The notes: generated by a model not told the origin, from the letters alone. DNA of 64,000 nucleotides from Desulfovibrio sp. (GCA_017396005.1 JAFQNG010000093.1:27147-91146); one strand, 5' to 3'; positions 41,131 through 50,408 are shown, counted from the first letter of the stretch. Translations and numbers: made by a program.

Positions 41131-41290
41131 TTTGGATTTGTATCACCACCCAAGCTGGGCATCAGGGATGCTGCTCTGGGCTGACCACCGATGGTAACGT
41201 GTGCATAGGTTACACCGGTCGTGGCTACATTATAATCCTGACCTGTCTTAATGGCGGAACCATCTTCGACAGGCTTGCGCCTTGAGTTCG
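41101..41290 (-). pseudogene. possible gene-end remnant downstream of tRNA-Leu
   Basis: On the minus strand an open stretch reads KPVEDGSAIKTGQDYNVATT, then GVTYAHVTIGGQPRA, a composition typical of surface or phage tail-type repeats, and stops inside the tRNA terminator. There is no start codon with a ribosome site and stops interrupt it upstream. It may be the remains of a mobile or surface protein gene next to a tRNA. Family not recognised. Confidence 0.25.
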
Positions 41291-41337
41291 ATCAATGAAT
41301 GTACCGCTTCCCTGTGAGGACTGAGCTGGCAGCAGAA

Positions 41338-44300
41338 TTATCCGGTAGTTATTTTTCCCCCATCCACATGATACAGGGCAGCGCCAGGTGACGCGGCGCG
41401 TAATATCTCGACCATATGCGGCTGGCAGGTAAAGTAGAGCAGTTGATGCGGCTCTTCGCATTCGCTCAGCTCGGCAAAGGCACGTGCAGTATGTTCTGCC
41501 CGTTCCGGGTCAAAATTGACCAGCACCTCGTCCATAATGATGGGCAGAGGGGTAGCATGGGAGGTATGATTATGTATATAGGCCAGACGCAGGGCCAGAT
41601 AGGCCTGCTCTTGGGCGCCACGGCTCAGGGCCTCGGGCGGCAGGGGCTCGCCCTGATGGGGCAGTATGCTCAGGCTGGAGTCTTCCAGCGAGGCACTGAT
41701 GCCCCGCCAGCGCTGGCCGGTGATACGGGCAAAGATCTCCGAAGCACGACGGATGACCTCGGGCTGGCGCTCTCGCTCGAAAGAAAGCTTGGCTTCGCGC
41801 AGCATTTCCCGCGCCAGGGCACTGCGTGCCCAGGCATGAGCCATGCGCTCCATGCTTTCCAGAAGGGTGGCCTCCTGCTGGTGCAGACAGCTCAAGTCCT
41901 CAGCACGGGAAAGAGTCGTTACTCTGGCGTCCAGCTCGGCCACGGCAGTAGCCAGACGCTGTTCTTCGTCCAGCAGATTTTCCAGTGTAGTCTGTATGAT
42001 CAGGCTGCGCTTTTCCTGGCTTTCCTGTTCTTCCTCCTGAAAGGATGCAAGAAAGTCTTCCAGCGTGAGCGCGCCTGCTGCCAGGCGCAGGGCGTCTTCC
42101 AAGTCAGTGCGGCGGCGGCGCAGGGCAAATTCGTGTTCACGCAGGGCAGCCATGCGTAAAAAATCTTCCGCATCATCAGCCCCGGCAAGGGTCAATAAAT
42201 TGTTTTCATTATGACGGGCTTCGTTCAGGGCAGCCGCGTCAGCGCGGGCCTCGTCTTCAGCTTCGGCCAACAGGCTGCCGAGGCGCGTTTTTTCCTCCTG
42301 GGCTCTGGCTGTGTTTTCGGCATCATGTAAAGTCGCATCCAGGCTAGCCAGCCAGTCCACGCCACCCTCGCCATCATCCTCAGGCATGCGCGACAGCTGA
42401 TGCAGTAGGGCAGACAGGGGGTCTCGCAGGGCTGCCAGTTCAGCTTCGCTCTGGCTGACTTCGCTGCGGGCGCGCTCTAGAGCGGACTCCGCAGCCAGGC
42501 AGTTTTCCATATACTTGAAGCCCTCGCGCACGGTCTCTGGGTTAAGATCTTCACCCATGCCCAGACCCTGCAGGCATTTGCTCCAGCCTGTCTGTGTCTG
42601 GCTCAGACGTACTTCGGCCAGGTGCAGAGCATCTGCATTTTCACGCTGGCGGCTCTGGGCTCGGCTCAACTCATTTTCATGGTTTTGCAGGTCTGCCGTA
42701 GCCCTGATGCGCTGCTCGCGCGCCACATCTGCTTCTTTGCAGGATTCCAGTACCAGACGTACAGTTTCAGCAAGGACACCTCTTCCATCGTCTCCATTCA
42801 GGCGTTCAGCCACAGGGGGCAGGCTGCGCATACGGCTTTCCATCTGCTGGATGTCTTTTTCAAGGGTGTGCAGATCTTCTTCTGCAGTGTTTAGACTCCC
42901 GAAGGCCATGCGGGCTGACTCAGCTCTGGCAAAAAAGGCCGCAGCACCTTCAGGTGAGGGTACCGTGCTCACCTGAAGGGTAAGCATCAGCTCGTGCCAG
43001 CGGCGGCGCGTCTGTTGCACTACACCTTCGGCCTCATGCACCCTAGCCTGCAGCAGACCAATCTGAGCCCTGGCCAGCCCCATCTCTTTTTTCAGGGCGT
43101 CCATCTCTTGGCGTGACCGCTCTTCGTGGAAGCACTGCTCCCGTTCTCTTTCCAGCAAGACTTCCGTGGCTTCCAGTGTCACCATGTCCATGCTGTCCAC
43201 GCAGGCTACTTTGCAGAGCTGACGGCCCTGCTCTTCCAGTTCTTCCACATGCAGGGCACAGGTATCGCGTCGGCTGCGCAGCTGCGCCATCTCCTGCTTG
43301 TAACGTCTGGCCTCTGGACTGCTGCGGGGCACTCCCCCAGACAAAAAGGCTACGCCGCAGGCCAGCACCAGATAGCCGGACCAGAGCGTGACCGGTACTG
43401 TCAGGCCGGGATTGACGACCAGCTCTGTAATACCTTTGAGCAGATGAGCTGCCAGCATGCCGCCGCCTGCCAGTATGAGGATCAGGCCCAGCAGGATGAG
43501 TGGCAGGCTCTTGACTGGAGAGGGGGCCTGATCGGTGTTGATCCTGTTGTCCAGTTCCTGTAGGCGTTCCTTCTCTGTACCCAGGCTGGCTGACAGGGCG
43601 CGCAGTGAGCGCAGGGCCGTGGAGCGCGCGTCCAGGTTTTCACGGCTGGGACTGGCACTGCAACGCCGGGCCTCGCGCAGTTCGTCCATTTTGCGTTTGA
43701 CGGCATCTGCCTGATCTGTAGCCTGCTGTACGGCCTGAGCAGCCTCGTTGGCCCGACGCAGATGTTCCTGCATTTCTGCGGCCAGGCCCAGGGCCTCCTG
43801 CTGTCGCTCAAGCAGTGTATCCAGTGCGGTAGCACTGTTTTCCGGAGTACTCTGCAGGTTGGGCACGTTCAGGCGTATGTGTCCACAGGCACGGGCAAAT
43901 GCTGTACGGGCATTATTTACAGCCCGTTCACGTGCAGGCAACTGACGACGGCTTTCTTCCAGTCGGGCCAGAGTCTGTCGCAAATCATCACGGGCCTCAT
44001 CATCCAGAGTGGCCACTGCTACGGGCAGGAGGGCCAGAGCATTGCGCGCGGTCGCAGTTTCACGCTCGGCCATTTCTACATCACGATTGGACTGGGCCAG
44101 AGCGTCCACTGCGGCCTGATGGGCCAAGGCAGCGGCGTTCATATCACGCGCCTGTTTTTCCAGGTCTTCACGGGCAAAGAGAGAGCGATCAGTGTCACGT
44201 ATGCGCTCGCAACTCCAGCCCGGCCCCAGGTTGGTCAGTTCACGTTGCAGGTCAGCCTCGGCGCGACGGCAGCTCTCATACAGGCTGGGAAGGCTGCTCA

Positions 44301-45312
44301 GGGCCTGCCTGTAGCTGCTCTTGCGCTCAGCCAGACGACGTAACTGCGGTAGAGCCTCCAGCAGCGTGGCATCACAGAGAATGGCATCACGCCGTGCCCG
44401 CAGGCGGGTCACTTTCTCGTTTTGAGAGGCCAGGCGGCGCTCGCAGGTCTCACGGGCCTCCTGCAGACGTGCCAGACGGGCCGGGCCGTTTTCAGGAAAG
44501 TTCGCACTCACCGGCTTCATGCGTTCCAGGCTCAGGCCTGTCATGCGCCATTCGTCCCACTGTCGCCAGGCGCCCAGACGGCGCTCCAGCAGGCGGCGTT
44601 CCTTTTCCAGTTCGGCTTTATGTTGTCGCAGCTGGATCAGGGCTTCGCGTTTTTCAGTCAGCTCCTGCGCCAGCCTGTCGAAACCGGCACACTGGGCAGC
44701 TGCGTCTTCTATCTGCGTGCGTAATTCTTCCATACGGCGCAGGGCCGCATTGAGCTGAGGTTTGCTGCCGCCACCCTTGAAGAGCTCGTCACATTGCCGA
44801 TCCAGCAGGCGGATGGCCTCGCCCGGTGTACGCAAGCCCGGGCCGAAGCTGGCCCCGTAGAGGGCGTTGCGTACCTCATCGGCGCTGAGGCTTTCAAAGC
44901 GTTCCAGCTCGCTCAGGCTGAAGCCAAAAACACTGCAGTAGACCTCACGACTGATGCCGTGCAGCAGTTGTCGCCAGATATCGGGCGACAGCATTTCGCC
45001 ATCGGCACTGTTTAGGCTGAGACTGCCACCGTTGCTGCCGGGGCGGCGTGTCAAATGCAGTCTCCCGTAGCTGGCCGTCTGCAGCACCAGACTACCTCCG
45101 GCCTGCCCTCCATGCACCGGGGCAAAGCTACGCCGCGCTTCACGACTGCGTGGTGCGGGATATCCGCTCAGGGTAGAGCGCAAGAACTCCAGACAGGTGG
45201 ACTTGCCTGCCTCGTTGCGGCCCAGAAAGATACACAGGCCTGATGGCAGATCCTCTACCACCACATTGGATAAAATACCAAAACCATCAATGCGGAAGGA
45301 AGAGATATACAT
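41338..45312 (-). CDS. YhaN/SbcC-like SMC-type ATPase
   Basis: A 1324-residue protein that, with the neighbouring phosphoesterase, forms a DNA-repair ATPase-nuclease pair. FRIDGFGILSNVVVEDLPSGL and the Walker A loop FLGRNEAGKSTCLEFLRSTL open the head domain. Long coiled coils fill the middle (Glu/Arg/Ala-rich). Two hydrophobic segments near residue 600-660 (SLPLILLGLILILAGGGMLAA and a second one after TVPVTLWSGYLV) are a known feature of the YhaN subgroup. LSRGAQEQAYLALRLA is the signature motif and PIIMDEVLVNFDPERAEH the Walker B. The start overlaps the nuclease stop (TGATG). It is large for a SbcC-type protein but of normal order for YhaN. Confidence 0.88.
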   Translation of the reverse strand: MYISSFRIDGFGILSNVVVEDLPSGLCIFLGRNEAGKSTCLEFLRSTLSGYPAPRSREARRSFAPVHGGQAGGSLVLQTASYGRLHLTRRPGSNGGSLSLNSADGEMLSPDIWRQLLHGISREVYCSVFGFSLSELERFESLSADEVRNALYGASFGPGLRTPGEAIRLLDRQCDELFKGGGSKPQLNAALRRMEELRTQIEDAAAQCAGFDRLAQELTEKREALIQLRQHKAELEKERRLLERRLGAWRQWDEWRMTGLSLERMKPVSANFPENGPARLARLQEARETCERRLASQNEKVTRLRARRDAILCDATLLEALPQLRRLAERKSSYRQALSSLPSLYESCRRAEADLQRELTNLGPGWSCERIRDTDRSLFAREDLEKQARDMNAAALAHQAAVDALAQSNRDVEMAERETATARNALALLPVAVATLDDEARDDLRQTLARLEESRRQLPARERAVNNARTAFARACGHIRLNVPNLQSTPENSATALDTLLERQQEALGLAAEMQEHLRRANEAAQAVQQATDQADAVKRKMDELREARRCSASPSRENLDARSTALRSLRALSASLGTEKERLQELDNRINTDQAPSPVKSLPLILLGLILILAGGGMLAAHLLKGITELVVNPGLTVPVTLWSGYLVLACGVAFLSGGVPRSSPEARRYKQEMAQLRSRRDTCALHVEELEEQGRQLCKVACVDSMDMVTLEATEVLLEREREQCFHEERSRQEMDALKKEMGLARAQIGLLQARVHEAEGVVQQTRRRWHELMLTLQVSTVPSPEGAAAFFARAESARMAFGSLNTAEEDLHTLEKDIQQMESRMRSLPPVAERLNGDDGRGVLAETVRLVLESCKEADVAREQRIRATADLQNHENELSRAQSRQRENADALHLAEVRLSQTQTGWSKCLQGLGMGEDLNPETVREGFKYMENCLAAESALERARSEVSQSEAELAALRDPLSALLHQLSRMPEDDGEGGVDWLASLDATLHDAENTARAQEEKTRLGSLLAEAEDEARADAAALNEARHNENNLLTLAGADDAEDFLRMAALREHEFALRRRRTDLEDALRLAAGALTLEDFLASFQEEEQESQEKRSLIIQTTLENLLDEEQRLATAVAELDARVTTLSRAEDLSCLHQQEATLLESMERMAHAWARSALAREMLREAKLSFERERQPEVIRRASEIFARITGQRWRGISASLEDSSLSILPHQGEPLPPEALSRGAQEQAYLALRLAYIHNHTSHATPLPIIMDEVLVNFDPERAEHTARAFAELSECEEPHQLLYFTCQPHMVEILRAASPGAALYHVDGGKITTG

Positions 45313-46592
45313 CAGCGTTTCTCCAGCAGATCCATGCACAGGCGTTCGGCATCGTCCAGCAGAGCCTGCATACGGCCTGCATCAGGATAGGGCAGGATCT
45401 TGCGAAGCCGGTTGTGCCCGAAAAGCGGGTCAAGGGCGGAGTGGCCGATACACTGCATGATTTCCTGATTTTGGCGCATAGTCTGAGCCAGACGCATGGC
45501 TTCACCCAGAATGTCTTCACGCTGACGGTATTCCTCGTGATTGATCAGGGGACGTGTTGCGACCTGCATATCCTTGAGCCAGATACCCGGTGCACTGTTG
45601 CCCAGATAGTGCAGGCGTTCGGCCAGGTCAGCCTGACAGACATCCTCATGCAAAAGGCTGTCCAGTGTAGTGCGGCCCGTGAGGCGTACGCGTGTCACAA
45701 TACCCCGGCAGGAGGGAGCGACACTGTCTGTCAGTTTCTCCATATGCTGGCTGATACGGCGTTCTATTTCATCCAGATGGTTGACGCCCTCCACGTCCAC
45801 ATCCAGCTTTTCCCACTGTACGGGTCCAAGGCGTAAAAAGTCAGCAGCACAGCTCCAGCCACTGTCATTGGCTGTAGCTGTTACAAGCAGGCAGCCCCTG
45901 GGGCCGCTTTCATTGATGTGCAGCCCTTGGGCGCTACCGGCATAGGCAATGAAGGGGTGCTGACAGAGCTGTCGAGTCTCGTGTACATGGCCCAGGGCCC
46001 AAGCATCAAGACCTGTGGCTTTAAGGTCGACCAGAGAGCAGGGGGCATAGCGATCGGCTTTGTGTTCTCCTTCTACGGTGCAGTGCAGGACACCCAGCTG
46101 AAAGCAGTCATACCGCTGGTCGCGTTGGAACAAACGGGCCAGATTGCGCCCTTCGCGAGTTGTGGCATGGCTGATGCCGTGTATGACAGCCAGAGGGCGG
46201 CCATCGCGTTCTATACAGTGCCGCTCTGTCTCCGGGCCGAAAATGGTCACATTGTCCGGCCATTCCACAGTGTGCAGGCGTGAATCCAGCGGGTCATGAT
46301 TGCCGTGGGACAGAAAAACACGCACACCGGCCTGCCGCAGGCGCTGACAGCCATCACGCAGACGCAGCTGTGCCTTGACGCTATGGTTTTCCTGATTGTA
46401 AATATCACCGGCCAGAACCAGAAAATCGGGTTTTTCACTTTCACAGAAGCCAATGAGACGGTCCAAGGCCGTGAAGGTAGCTTCCTGCAGCAGACGTGCC
46501 AGGGGTCCTTCCTGTGCAGTTTCACGCGAAAGTCCCTGGAAGGGTGTGTCCAGATGCAGATCGGCCGCGTGAATGTAGCGAATGACGTCCAT
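45312..46592 (-). CDS. YhaO/SbcD-like metallophosphoesterase nuclease
   Basis: The 426-residue partner of the YhaN-like ATPase has the complete Mre11-type metal site: HAADLHLDTPFQGL near the start, LVLAGDIYNQEN, LSHGNHDPLD, then AVIHGISHA, LGVLHCTVEG and WALGHVHETRQL. The C-terminal third (from about residue 255) is the DNA-binding cap. The ATG at 46592 has GAGG upstream; a longer start at 46628 is possible. Such pairs process DNA ends or hairpins, an inference from the family. A TPR protein lies upstream but is unlinked. Confidence 0.93.
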   Translation of the reverse strand: MDVIRYIHAADLHLDTPFQGLSRETAQEGPLARLLQEATFTALDRLIGFCESEKPDFLVLAGDIYNQENHSVKAQLRLRDGCQRLRQAGVRVFLSHGNHDPLDSRLHTVEWPDNVTIFGPETERHCIERDGRPLAVIHGISHATTREGRNLARLFQRDQRYDCFQLGVLHCTVEGEHKADRYAPCSLVDLKATGLDAWALGHVHETRQLCQHPFIAYAGSAQGLHINESGPRGCLLVTATANDSGWSCAADFLRLGPVQWEKLDVDVEGVNHLDEIERRISQHMEKLTDSVAPSCRGIVTRVRLTGRTTLDSLLHEDVCQADLAERLHYLGNSAPGIWLKDMQVATRPLINHEEYRQREDILGEAMRLAQTMRQNQEIMQCIGHSALDPLFGHNRLRKILPYPDAGRMQALLDDAERLCMDLLEKR

Positions 46593-46686
46593 GTCTTTGC
46601 CTCGCTCGTGGGAAAATGTGCAAGGCAAAAACTCTAGACTTTTTCAAGAAGCCTGACAAGCGCAGGACGCTCGGCTAAACAATAAA

Positions 46687-47277
46687 CTATTTGCCTGCCG
46701 CTGCCCGCAGACGCAGACACTCTTCGGCCAGTTCGCGCATCTGCGCGTCATCGGGCTGCAGCTTGAGACCATTACGCAGATGCCCCAGAGCGCGTACATA
46801 TTCCCCTGCCTCCAGCAGAGCGCGGGCAATCATACTGTAAGCTGCATATTCCGTCCTGCAATGGCTGAGACCCTCAGTAAAGCAGGCATCGGCTTCTGAA
46901 GGTTTTTTTTGTGCCAGCCACGCTTTTCCGTCTCTTATGGCACGATCAAGCCTGAGCTTACGTTGCAGGGTGGCTTCATAGTCTTCCTGCTCTTCCTGTC
47001 CCTGCAGTTTTTTGTAAAGCTTGATGAAAAAGATCAGGAGCTCGCGTTCCTTGCCAGGCTGATAGCTTACGGGTCGGGGGCACTCCTTCTTGTACAGCGG
47101 GTCTGCGGTCAGGGTTTCCAGTGCGGTACGAATATCACCGCGCAGGTCACTAGGCGCGGTCTGCCCACCGAGTTCCTTGAAAGCAGAGATGGTCAGATAG
47201 ACAGCGCGCAGAAAGTCGCGCCTCTGGCAGCTGGCTCGTGCACGCCCCAGTTCTTCACGGATTTTGCGTATATTCAT
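46687..47277 (-). CDS. tetratricopeptide-repeat protein, cytoplasmic
   Basis: The 196-residue protein lacks a signal peptide. It is predicted almost wholly helical. A TPR-like pair runs from about 115 to 150 (RAIRDGKAWLAQKKPSEADACFTEGLSHCRTEYAAYSMIARALLEAGEYVRALGHLRNGLKLQPDDAQMREL), which matches repeated TPR helices with A/G/Y/P at the usual positions. The N-terminal half (IREELGRARASCQRRDFLRAVYLTISAFKELGG) is another possible pair. Divergent from the ORP-like cluster. Function unknown. Confidence 0.75.
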   Translation of the reverse strand: MNIRKIREELGRARASCQRRDFLRAVYLTISAFKELGGQTAPSDLRGDIRTALETLTADPLYKKECPRPVSYQPGKERELLIFFIKLYKKLQGQEEQEDYEATLQRKLRLDRAIRDGKAWLAQKKPSEADACFTEGLSHCRTEYAAYSMIARALLEAGEYVRALGHLRNGLKLQPDDAQMRELAEECLRLRAAAGK

Positions 47278-47441
47278 AAGCTGTCGCTCTTTTGTTTTTT
47301 TTCAAGTATGCCGAATTCGTCAGTCAAGAGCAAGCAGCCTGCTGGGGTTGGCATCACTGCAGATGCATCTCTGGAACTGCCCTTGACAGAGCTGTGAGAG
47401 GGATTATGTTCAATGGATATCTGGCCGGGAAGGAGAAGAAA

Positions 47442-47807
47442 ATGCCTGACTTTATTCGCAAAATAGCTGTTTCCAGTGAGGGGCCGAGCCTTGATGACGC
47501 TGTGGACCCGCGCTTTGGCCGTGCAGGTGGTTTTGTGGTGGTTGATATGACAGACATGAGCGTGGATTATATCGATAATGGAGCTTCACAAACCATGGCT
47601 ATGGGTGCAGGTATTGAAACTGCCGAGCGCATGGCTCGCGCTGGGGTACAGGCTGTGCTCAGCGGCTATGTGGGCCCCAAGGCTTTTGCTGCGCTTGAAG
47701 CCGCAGGCGTCAGGGTATGCCAGAATGTGGATGGCGGCAGCGTGCGTGACGCCGTGGAGCGTTTTTGCAGGGGCGAGTTACCCTTTGCCGACGCCCCCAA
47801 CAGATAG
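47442..47807 (+). CDS. NifX/NafY-type dinitrogenase-cofactor-like protein
   Basis: The 121-residue protein has the NifX/VnfX/ORP fold: IAVSSEGPSLDDAVDPRFGRAGGFVVVDM, then GAGIETAERMARAGVQAVLSGYVGPKAFAALEAAGVRV and SVRDAVERFCRGEL. In Desulfovibrio the related orange protein binds a mixed Mo-Cu-S cluster; cluster-binding residues cannot be fixed from sequence here. ATG with AGGAG 6 bases before. It opens the plus-strand group of two NifX-like proteins and two MinD-type ATPases. Confidence 0.85.
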   Translation: MPDFIRKIAVSSEGPSLDDAVDPRFGRAGGFVVVDMTDMSVDYIDNGASQTMAMGAGIETAERMARAGVQAVLSGYVGPKAFAALEAAGVRVCQNVDGGSVRDAVERFCRGELPFADAPNR

Positions 47808-47815
47808 GAGCAGGC

Positions 47816-48730
47816 ATGCGTATAGCTGTTGCCAGCGGTAAGGGCGGTGCGGGCAAGACCAGCGTAACCGCATCTCTCGCCAGCATATGGGATACCCCTC
47901 TCATAGTGGCTGACGCCGATGTGGAGGCCCCTAATCTGCACCTTTTTTTGCATCCGCAAATAGAGGAAGAGCGTTACTGTGGGCTGGATGTGCCGCGACT
48001 TGAAATAACGCGCTGTACACAGTGTGGGTTGTGCCGCGACATTTGCACCTACAAGGCTATTGCCGCTTTTGCCGGCAGAATCAGTATCTTCCCGGACATG
48101 TGTCATGGCTGCGGGGGGTGTTTTGCAGTCTGCTCTGCAGGGGCGCTTGAGCGTACACAGCGTGAACTGGGCATCCTGCAACGAGGAACGGTGCTGGAGG
48201 GACGCGTACGCTTTCTCATGGGGCGGACGCGCATCGGAGAAGCTATGACGCCACCGTTGTTGCGGCAGGAACATCTATTTCTGCAGGAGATGCAGGCTGT
48301 TTTGCCTGCTGATATTCTACTGGACGCCCCTCCCGGTGTGAGCTGCCCTGCCATGACTGCTGCCCGTGATGTGGATGTTATTCTGCTTGTGGCTGATCCA
48401 ACACCGTTCGGTTTCCATGACTTCCGTCTGGCCCATCAGGCTTTTTTGCCAATGCATAAGGATGTGCGCGTGGTCATCAATCGTGCGGGGGCTGCAGACA
48501 ATGCCGCAGGTGATGCGGCTGTACGTGCCTACTGCAGAGAACACGGGCTTCCCTTGCTGGCAGAGTTGCCGTTTGAGCGTGTTGCGGCAGAGCAGTATGC
48601 GCTCGGTGGCCTTCTGGTGCACCTATCAGAGCAGTGGCAGCAGCGTTTCGAGGCATTGCGGGATGCCCTGCGACAACCGAACGTGGGAGCAACTGTGGCT
48701 CAAAGACCGCAGGAGGCACACCATGCGTGA
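47816..48730 (+). CDS. MinD-superfamily P-loop ATPase with inserted ferredoxin domain (ORP-type)
   Basis: The 304-residue protein has the deviant Walker A loop IAVASGKGGAGKTSVTASLA at the start, then an inserted 2x[4Fe-4S] ferredoxin-like domain with CTQCGLCRDICTYKAI and CHGCGGCFAVCSAGAL. The Walker B-like LLDAPPGVSCP and LLVADPTPFGFHDFRLA follow. This arrangement is that of the MinD ATPases in the D. vulgaris ORP complex and of Mrp/NBP35-like Fe-S carriers. Start MRIAVAS is 8 bases after the previous stop. The next ATPase gene overlaps its stop by 8 bases, so both are made together. Confidence 0.88.
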   Translation: MRIAVASGKGGAGKTSVTASLASIWDTPLIVADADVEAPNLHLFLHPQIEEERYCGLDVPRLEITRCTQCGLCRDICTYKAIAAFAGRISIFPDMCHGCGGCFAVCSAGALERTQRELGILQRGTVLEGRVRFLMGRTRIGEAMTPPLLRQEHLFLQEMQAVLPADILLDAPPGVSCPAMTAARDVDVILLVADPTPFGFHDFRLAHQAFLPMHKDVRVVINRAGAADNAAGDAAVRAYCREHGLPLLAELPFERVAAEQYALGGLLVHLSEQWQQRFEALRDALRQPNVGATVAQRPQEAHHA

Positions 48731-49595
48731 GATTGTTGTTATCAGCGGCAAGGGCGGTACAGGCAAGACTACAATCAGTGCGGCCTTTGCCTATCTGGCC
48801 GAAAATAAAGTGATTTGTGATCTGGATGTGGATGCGCCGGATCTGCATATTTTATTGGAACCTGCGATACGGGAACGTCATGATTTTATCTCCGGTCATA
48901 AGGCGGTCATCCAGCAGGATGTTTGTGTGCAGTGCGGCCAATGCGCTAACCTGTGTGCGTTTGCTGCTGTGCAGGTAAAAGAGGGACGTCATGTGGTGGA
49001 TGAGTTGCGCTGCGAGGGCTGCGGCGTTTGTGTAGCCCTCTGCCCACAAAAGGCTATCGTTTTTCCTGACAGCCACTGTGGTCAGTGGTATGTGAGTGAC
49101 AGCCGTTTTGGGCTTATGGTACATGCTCAGCTTTTTCCTGGAGAGGAAAATTCTGGACGCCTTGTAAGCCTGCTCAAGACGGAGGCTCGTCAGAGAGCCC
49201 GAGCTGTCGGTCTTGGGACCATCCTCTGCGATGGTTCCCCGGGGGTGGGATGCCCGGTAATTTCTTCATTGTCAGGAGCCGGGCTTGCCGTAGGTGTAGT
49301 GGAGCCAACACCATCGGGTCGGCATGATTTCATGCGTATAGCAGATTTGTGCCGCCATTTTCGTGTGCCGCTGGCTGTTATCATCAATAAAGAAGACCTC
49401 AACCCTGCTGAAGCAGAGGCCATTGCTGGTCTCTGTGCCGAACAGGGGCATACTCTTCTGGGCAGACTGCCTTTTGACCCTGTAGTGACCACGGCTATGG
49501 TGTGTCGTAAGGCTCTGACGGAGTTTGACAATGTGGTTGGAAATAGCCTGAAGGACATGTGGTCGGCCCTTCAGGCCCTGTACCCAGGCAAATAA
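48723..49595 (+). CDS. second MinD-superfamily ATPase with ferredoxin insert (ORP-type)
   Basis: The 290-residue paralogue of the upstream ATPase has IVVISGKGGTGKTTISAAFA, then CVQCGQCANLCAFAAV and CEGCGVCVALCPQKAI as two cluster-binding motifs. LCDGSPGVGCPVISS and GVVEPTPSGRHDFMRIA match the partner. LVSLLKTEARQRAR links the insert to the core. It presumably forms a heterodimer with the upstream protein, as MinD ATPases do; this is inference. The start overlaps the previous gene by 8 bases. Confidence 0.88.
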   Translation: MREIVVISGKGGTGKTTISAAFAYLAENKVICDLDVDAPDLHILLEPAIRERHDFISGHKAVIQQDVCVQCGQCANLCAFAAVQVKEGRHVVDELRCEGCGVCVALCPQKAIVFPDSHCGQWYVSDSRFGLMVHAQLFPGEENSGRLVSLLKTEARQRARAVGLGTILCDGSPGVGCPVISSLSGAGLAVGVVEPTPSGRHDFMRIADLCRHFRVPLAVIINKEDLNPAEAEAIAGLCAEQGHTLLGRLPFDPVVTTAMVCRKALTEFDNVVGNSLKDMWSALQALYPGK

Positions 49596-49637
49596 GCTGT
49601 CTGCGGACGTTGTTACGGCCAGAATGGAGAAAGTGTT

Positions 49638-50021
49638 ATGAGTAGTTACCTTCTTGCTGTTCCTTCCGGTATGCCTGGCGGCCTAGACGCTCCTATGGGC
49701 ATGCACTTTGGGCATTGCGATATTTATACGCTTGTAGAAGTGGAAAATAATGTTGTCACGGCTGTGAGCACTCTTGAAAACGTGCCACATCAGCAGGGTG
49801 GCTGTATGGCACCGGTACAGCACCTGGCTTCTCATGGCGTTAAAAAGCTCCTGGCCGGGGGGATGGGCATGCGTCCGCTCATAGGGTTTCAGCAGGTGGG
49901 GGTAGAGGTCTTCTATGCTGGGCAGCAGCCATCGGTAGGGGCTGCGGTACAGGCCTTCCTTGAAGGCAAACTTCCTGCGTTTTCCACCGAGTTTACCTGC
50001 GGTGGCGGGCATCATCATTAG
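49638..50021 (+). CDS. second NifX/ORP-like protein with a His-rich C-terminus
   Basis: The 127-residue protein has MHFGHCDIYTLVEVENNVV, then LASHGVKKLLAGGMGMRPLIGFQQVGVEVFYA and QAFLEGKLP, the NifX-like domain. It ends CGGGHHH, a tail that could bind metal. Its N-terminus LLAVPSGMPGGLDAPMGMHFGH matches the start of Mo-cofactor-carrier domains such as NifB C-terminal and MTH1175. It is the fourth gene of the ORP-like cluster. Confidence 0.85.
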   Translation: MSSYLLAVPSGMPGGLDAPMGMHFGHCDIYTLVEVENNVVTAVSTLENVPHQQGGCMAPVQHLASHGVKKLLAGGMGMRPLIGFQQVGVEVFYAGQQPSVGAAVQAFLEGKLPAFSTEFTCGGGHHH

Positions 50022-50031
50022 GCGAAGCATT

Positions 50032-50400
50032 ATGGATATGCTGCTGATGACCGGTCGAGCCCCTTTTTGGGAGGGCTTACGCCCGATGGTGGAACAATAC
50101 GGCGTCCAGATGCGAATGGTGACCAGTCTTGATGAGGGACTGGCCGCTGTGCATGAGCAGGCCCCGGCGCTGGTACTGCTGGATTTGGGTATGGATGCAG
50201 AGGCCTTGCGCCCTGCTGTCATCGAGATTTTAAAAATTGATGCCATGATTCACACAGCGGCAGTCAGCGAGATGAGCGCTGCAGATTTCCATGAGCAGAT
50301 GGAGGGCCTTGGCATGCTCATGAGCCTGCCCGGTACGCCATCCGCTGAGGACTTGACCCGCCTTATGGTGGCGTTTCATGATACCCTGCATTGCATATAG
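50032..50400 (+). CDS. small receiver-like protein of the ORP-type cluster
   Basis: The 122-residue protein resembles a response-regulator receiver fold: an alternating pattern with PALVLLDLGMD as the third strand and a possible phospho-Asp, and IHTAAVSEMSAADFHEQMEGLGMLMSLPG like the later part. Acidic residues at the first strand are not clear, so phosphorylation is doubtful. D. vulgaris orp operons also include conserved small proteins of unclear function; whether this is one of them needs a search. It is the last gene of the cluster, 11 bases after the NifX-like gene. Confidence 0.55.
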   Translation: MDMLLMTGRAPFWEGLRPMVEQYGVQMRMVTSLDEGLAAVHEQAPALVLLDLGMDAEALRPAVIEILKIDAMIHTAAVSEMSAADFHEQMEGLGMLMSLPGTPSAEDLTRLMVAFHDTLHCI

Positions 50401-50408
50401 TTGAAATG

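Noticed and set aside
47350-47375. possible sigma-54 promoter (TTGGCATCACTGCAG) upstream of the ORP-like cluster
   Set aside because: GG and GC are present but only 9 bases apart, not the required spacing of about 12 between the -24 and -12 elements.
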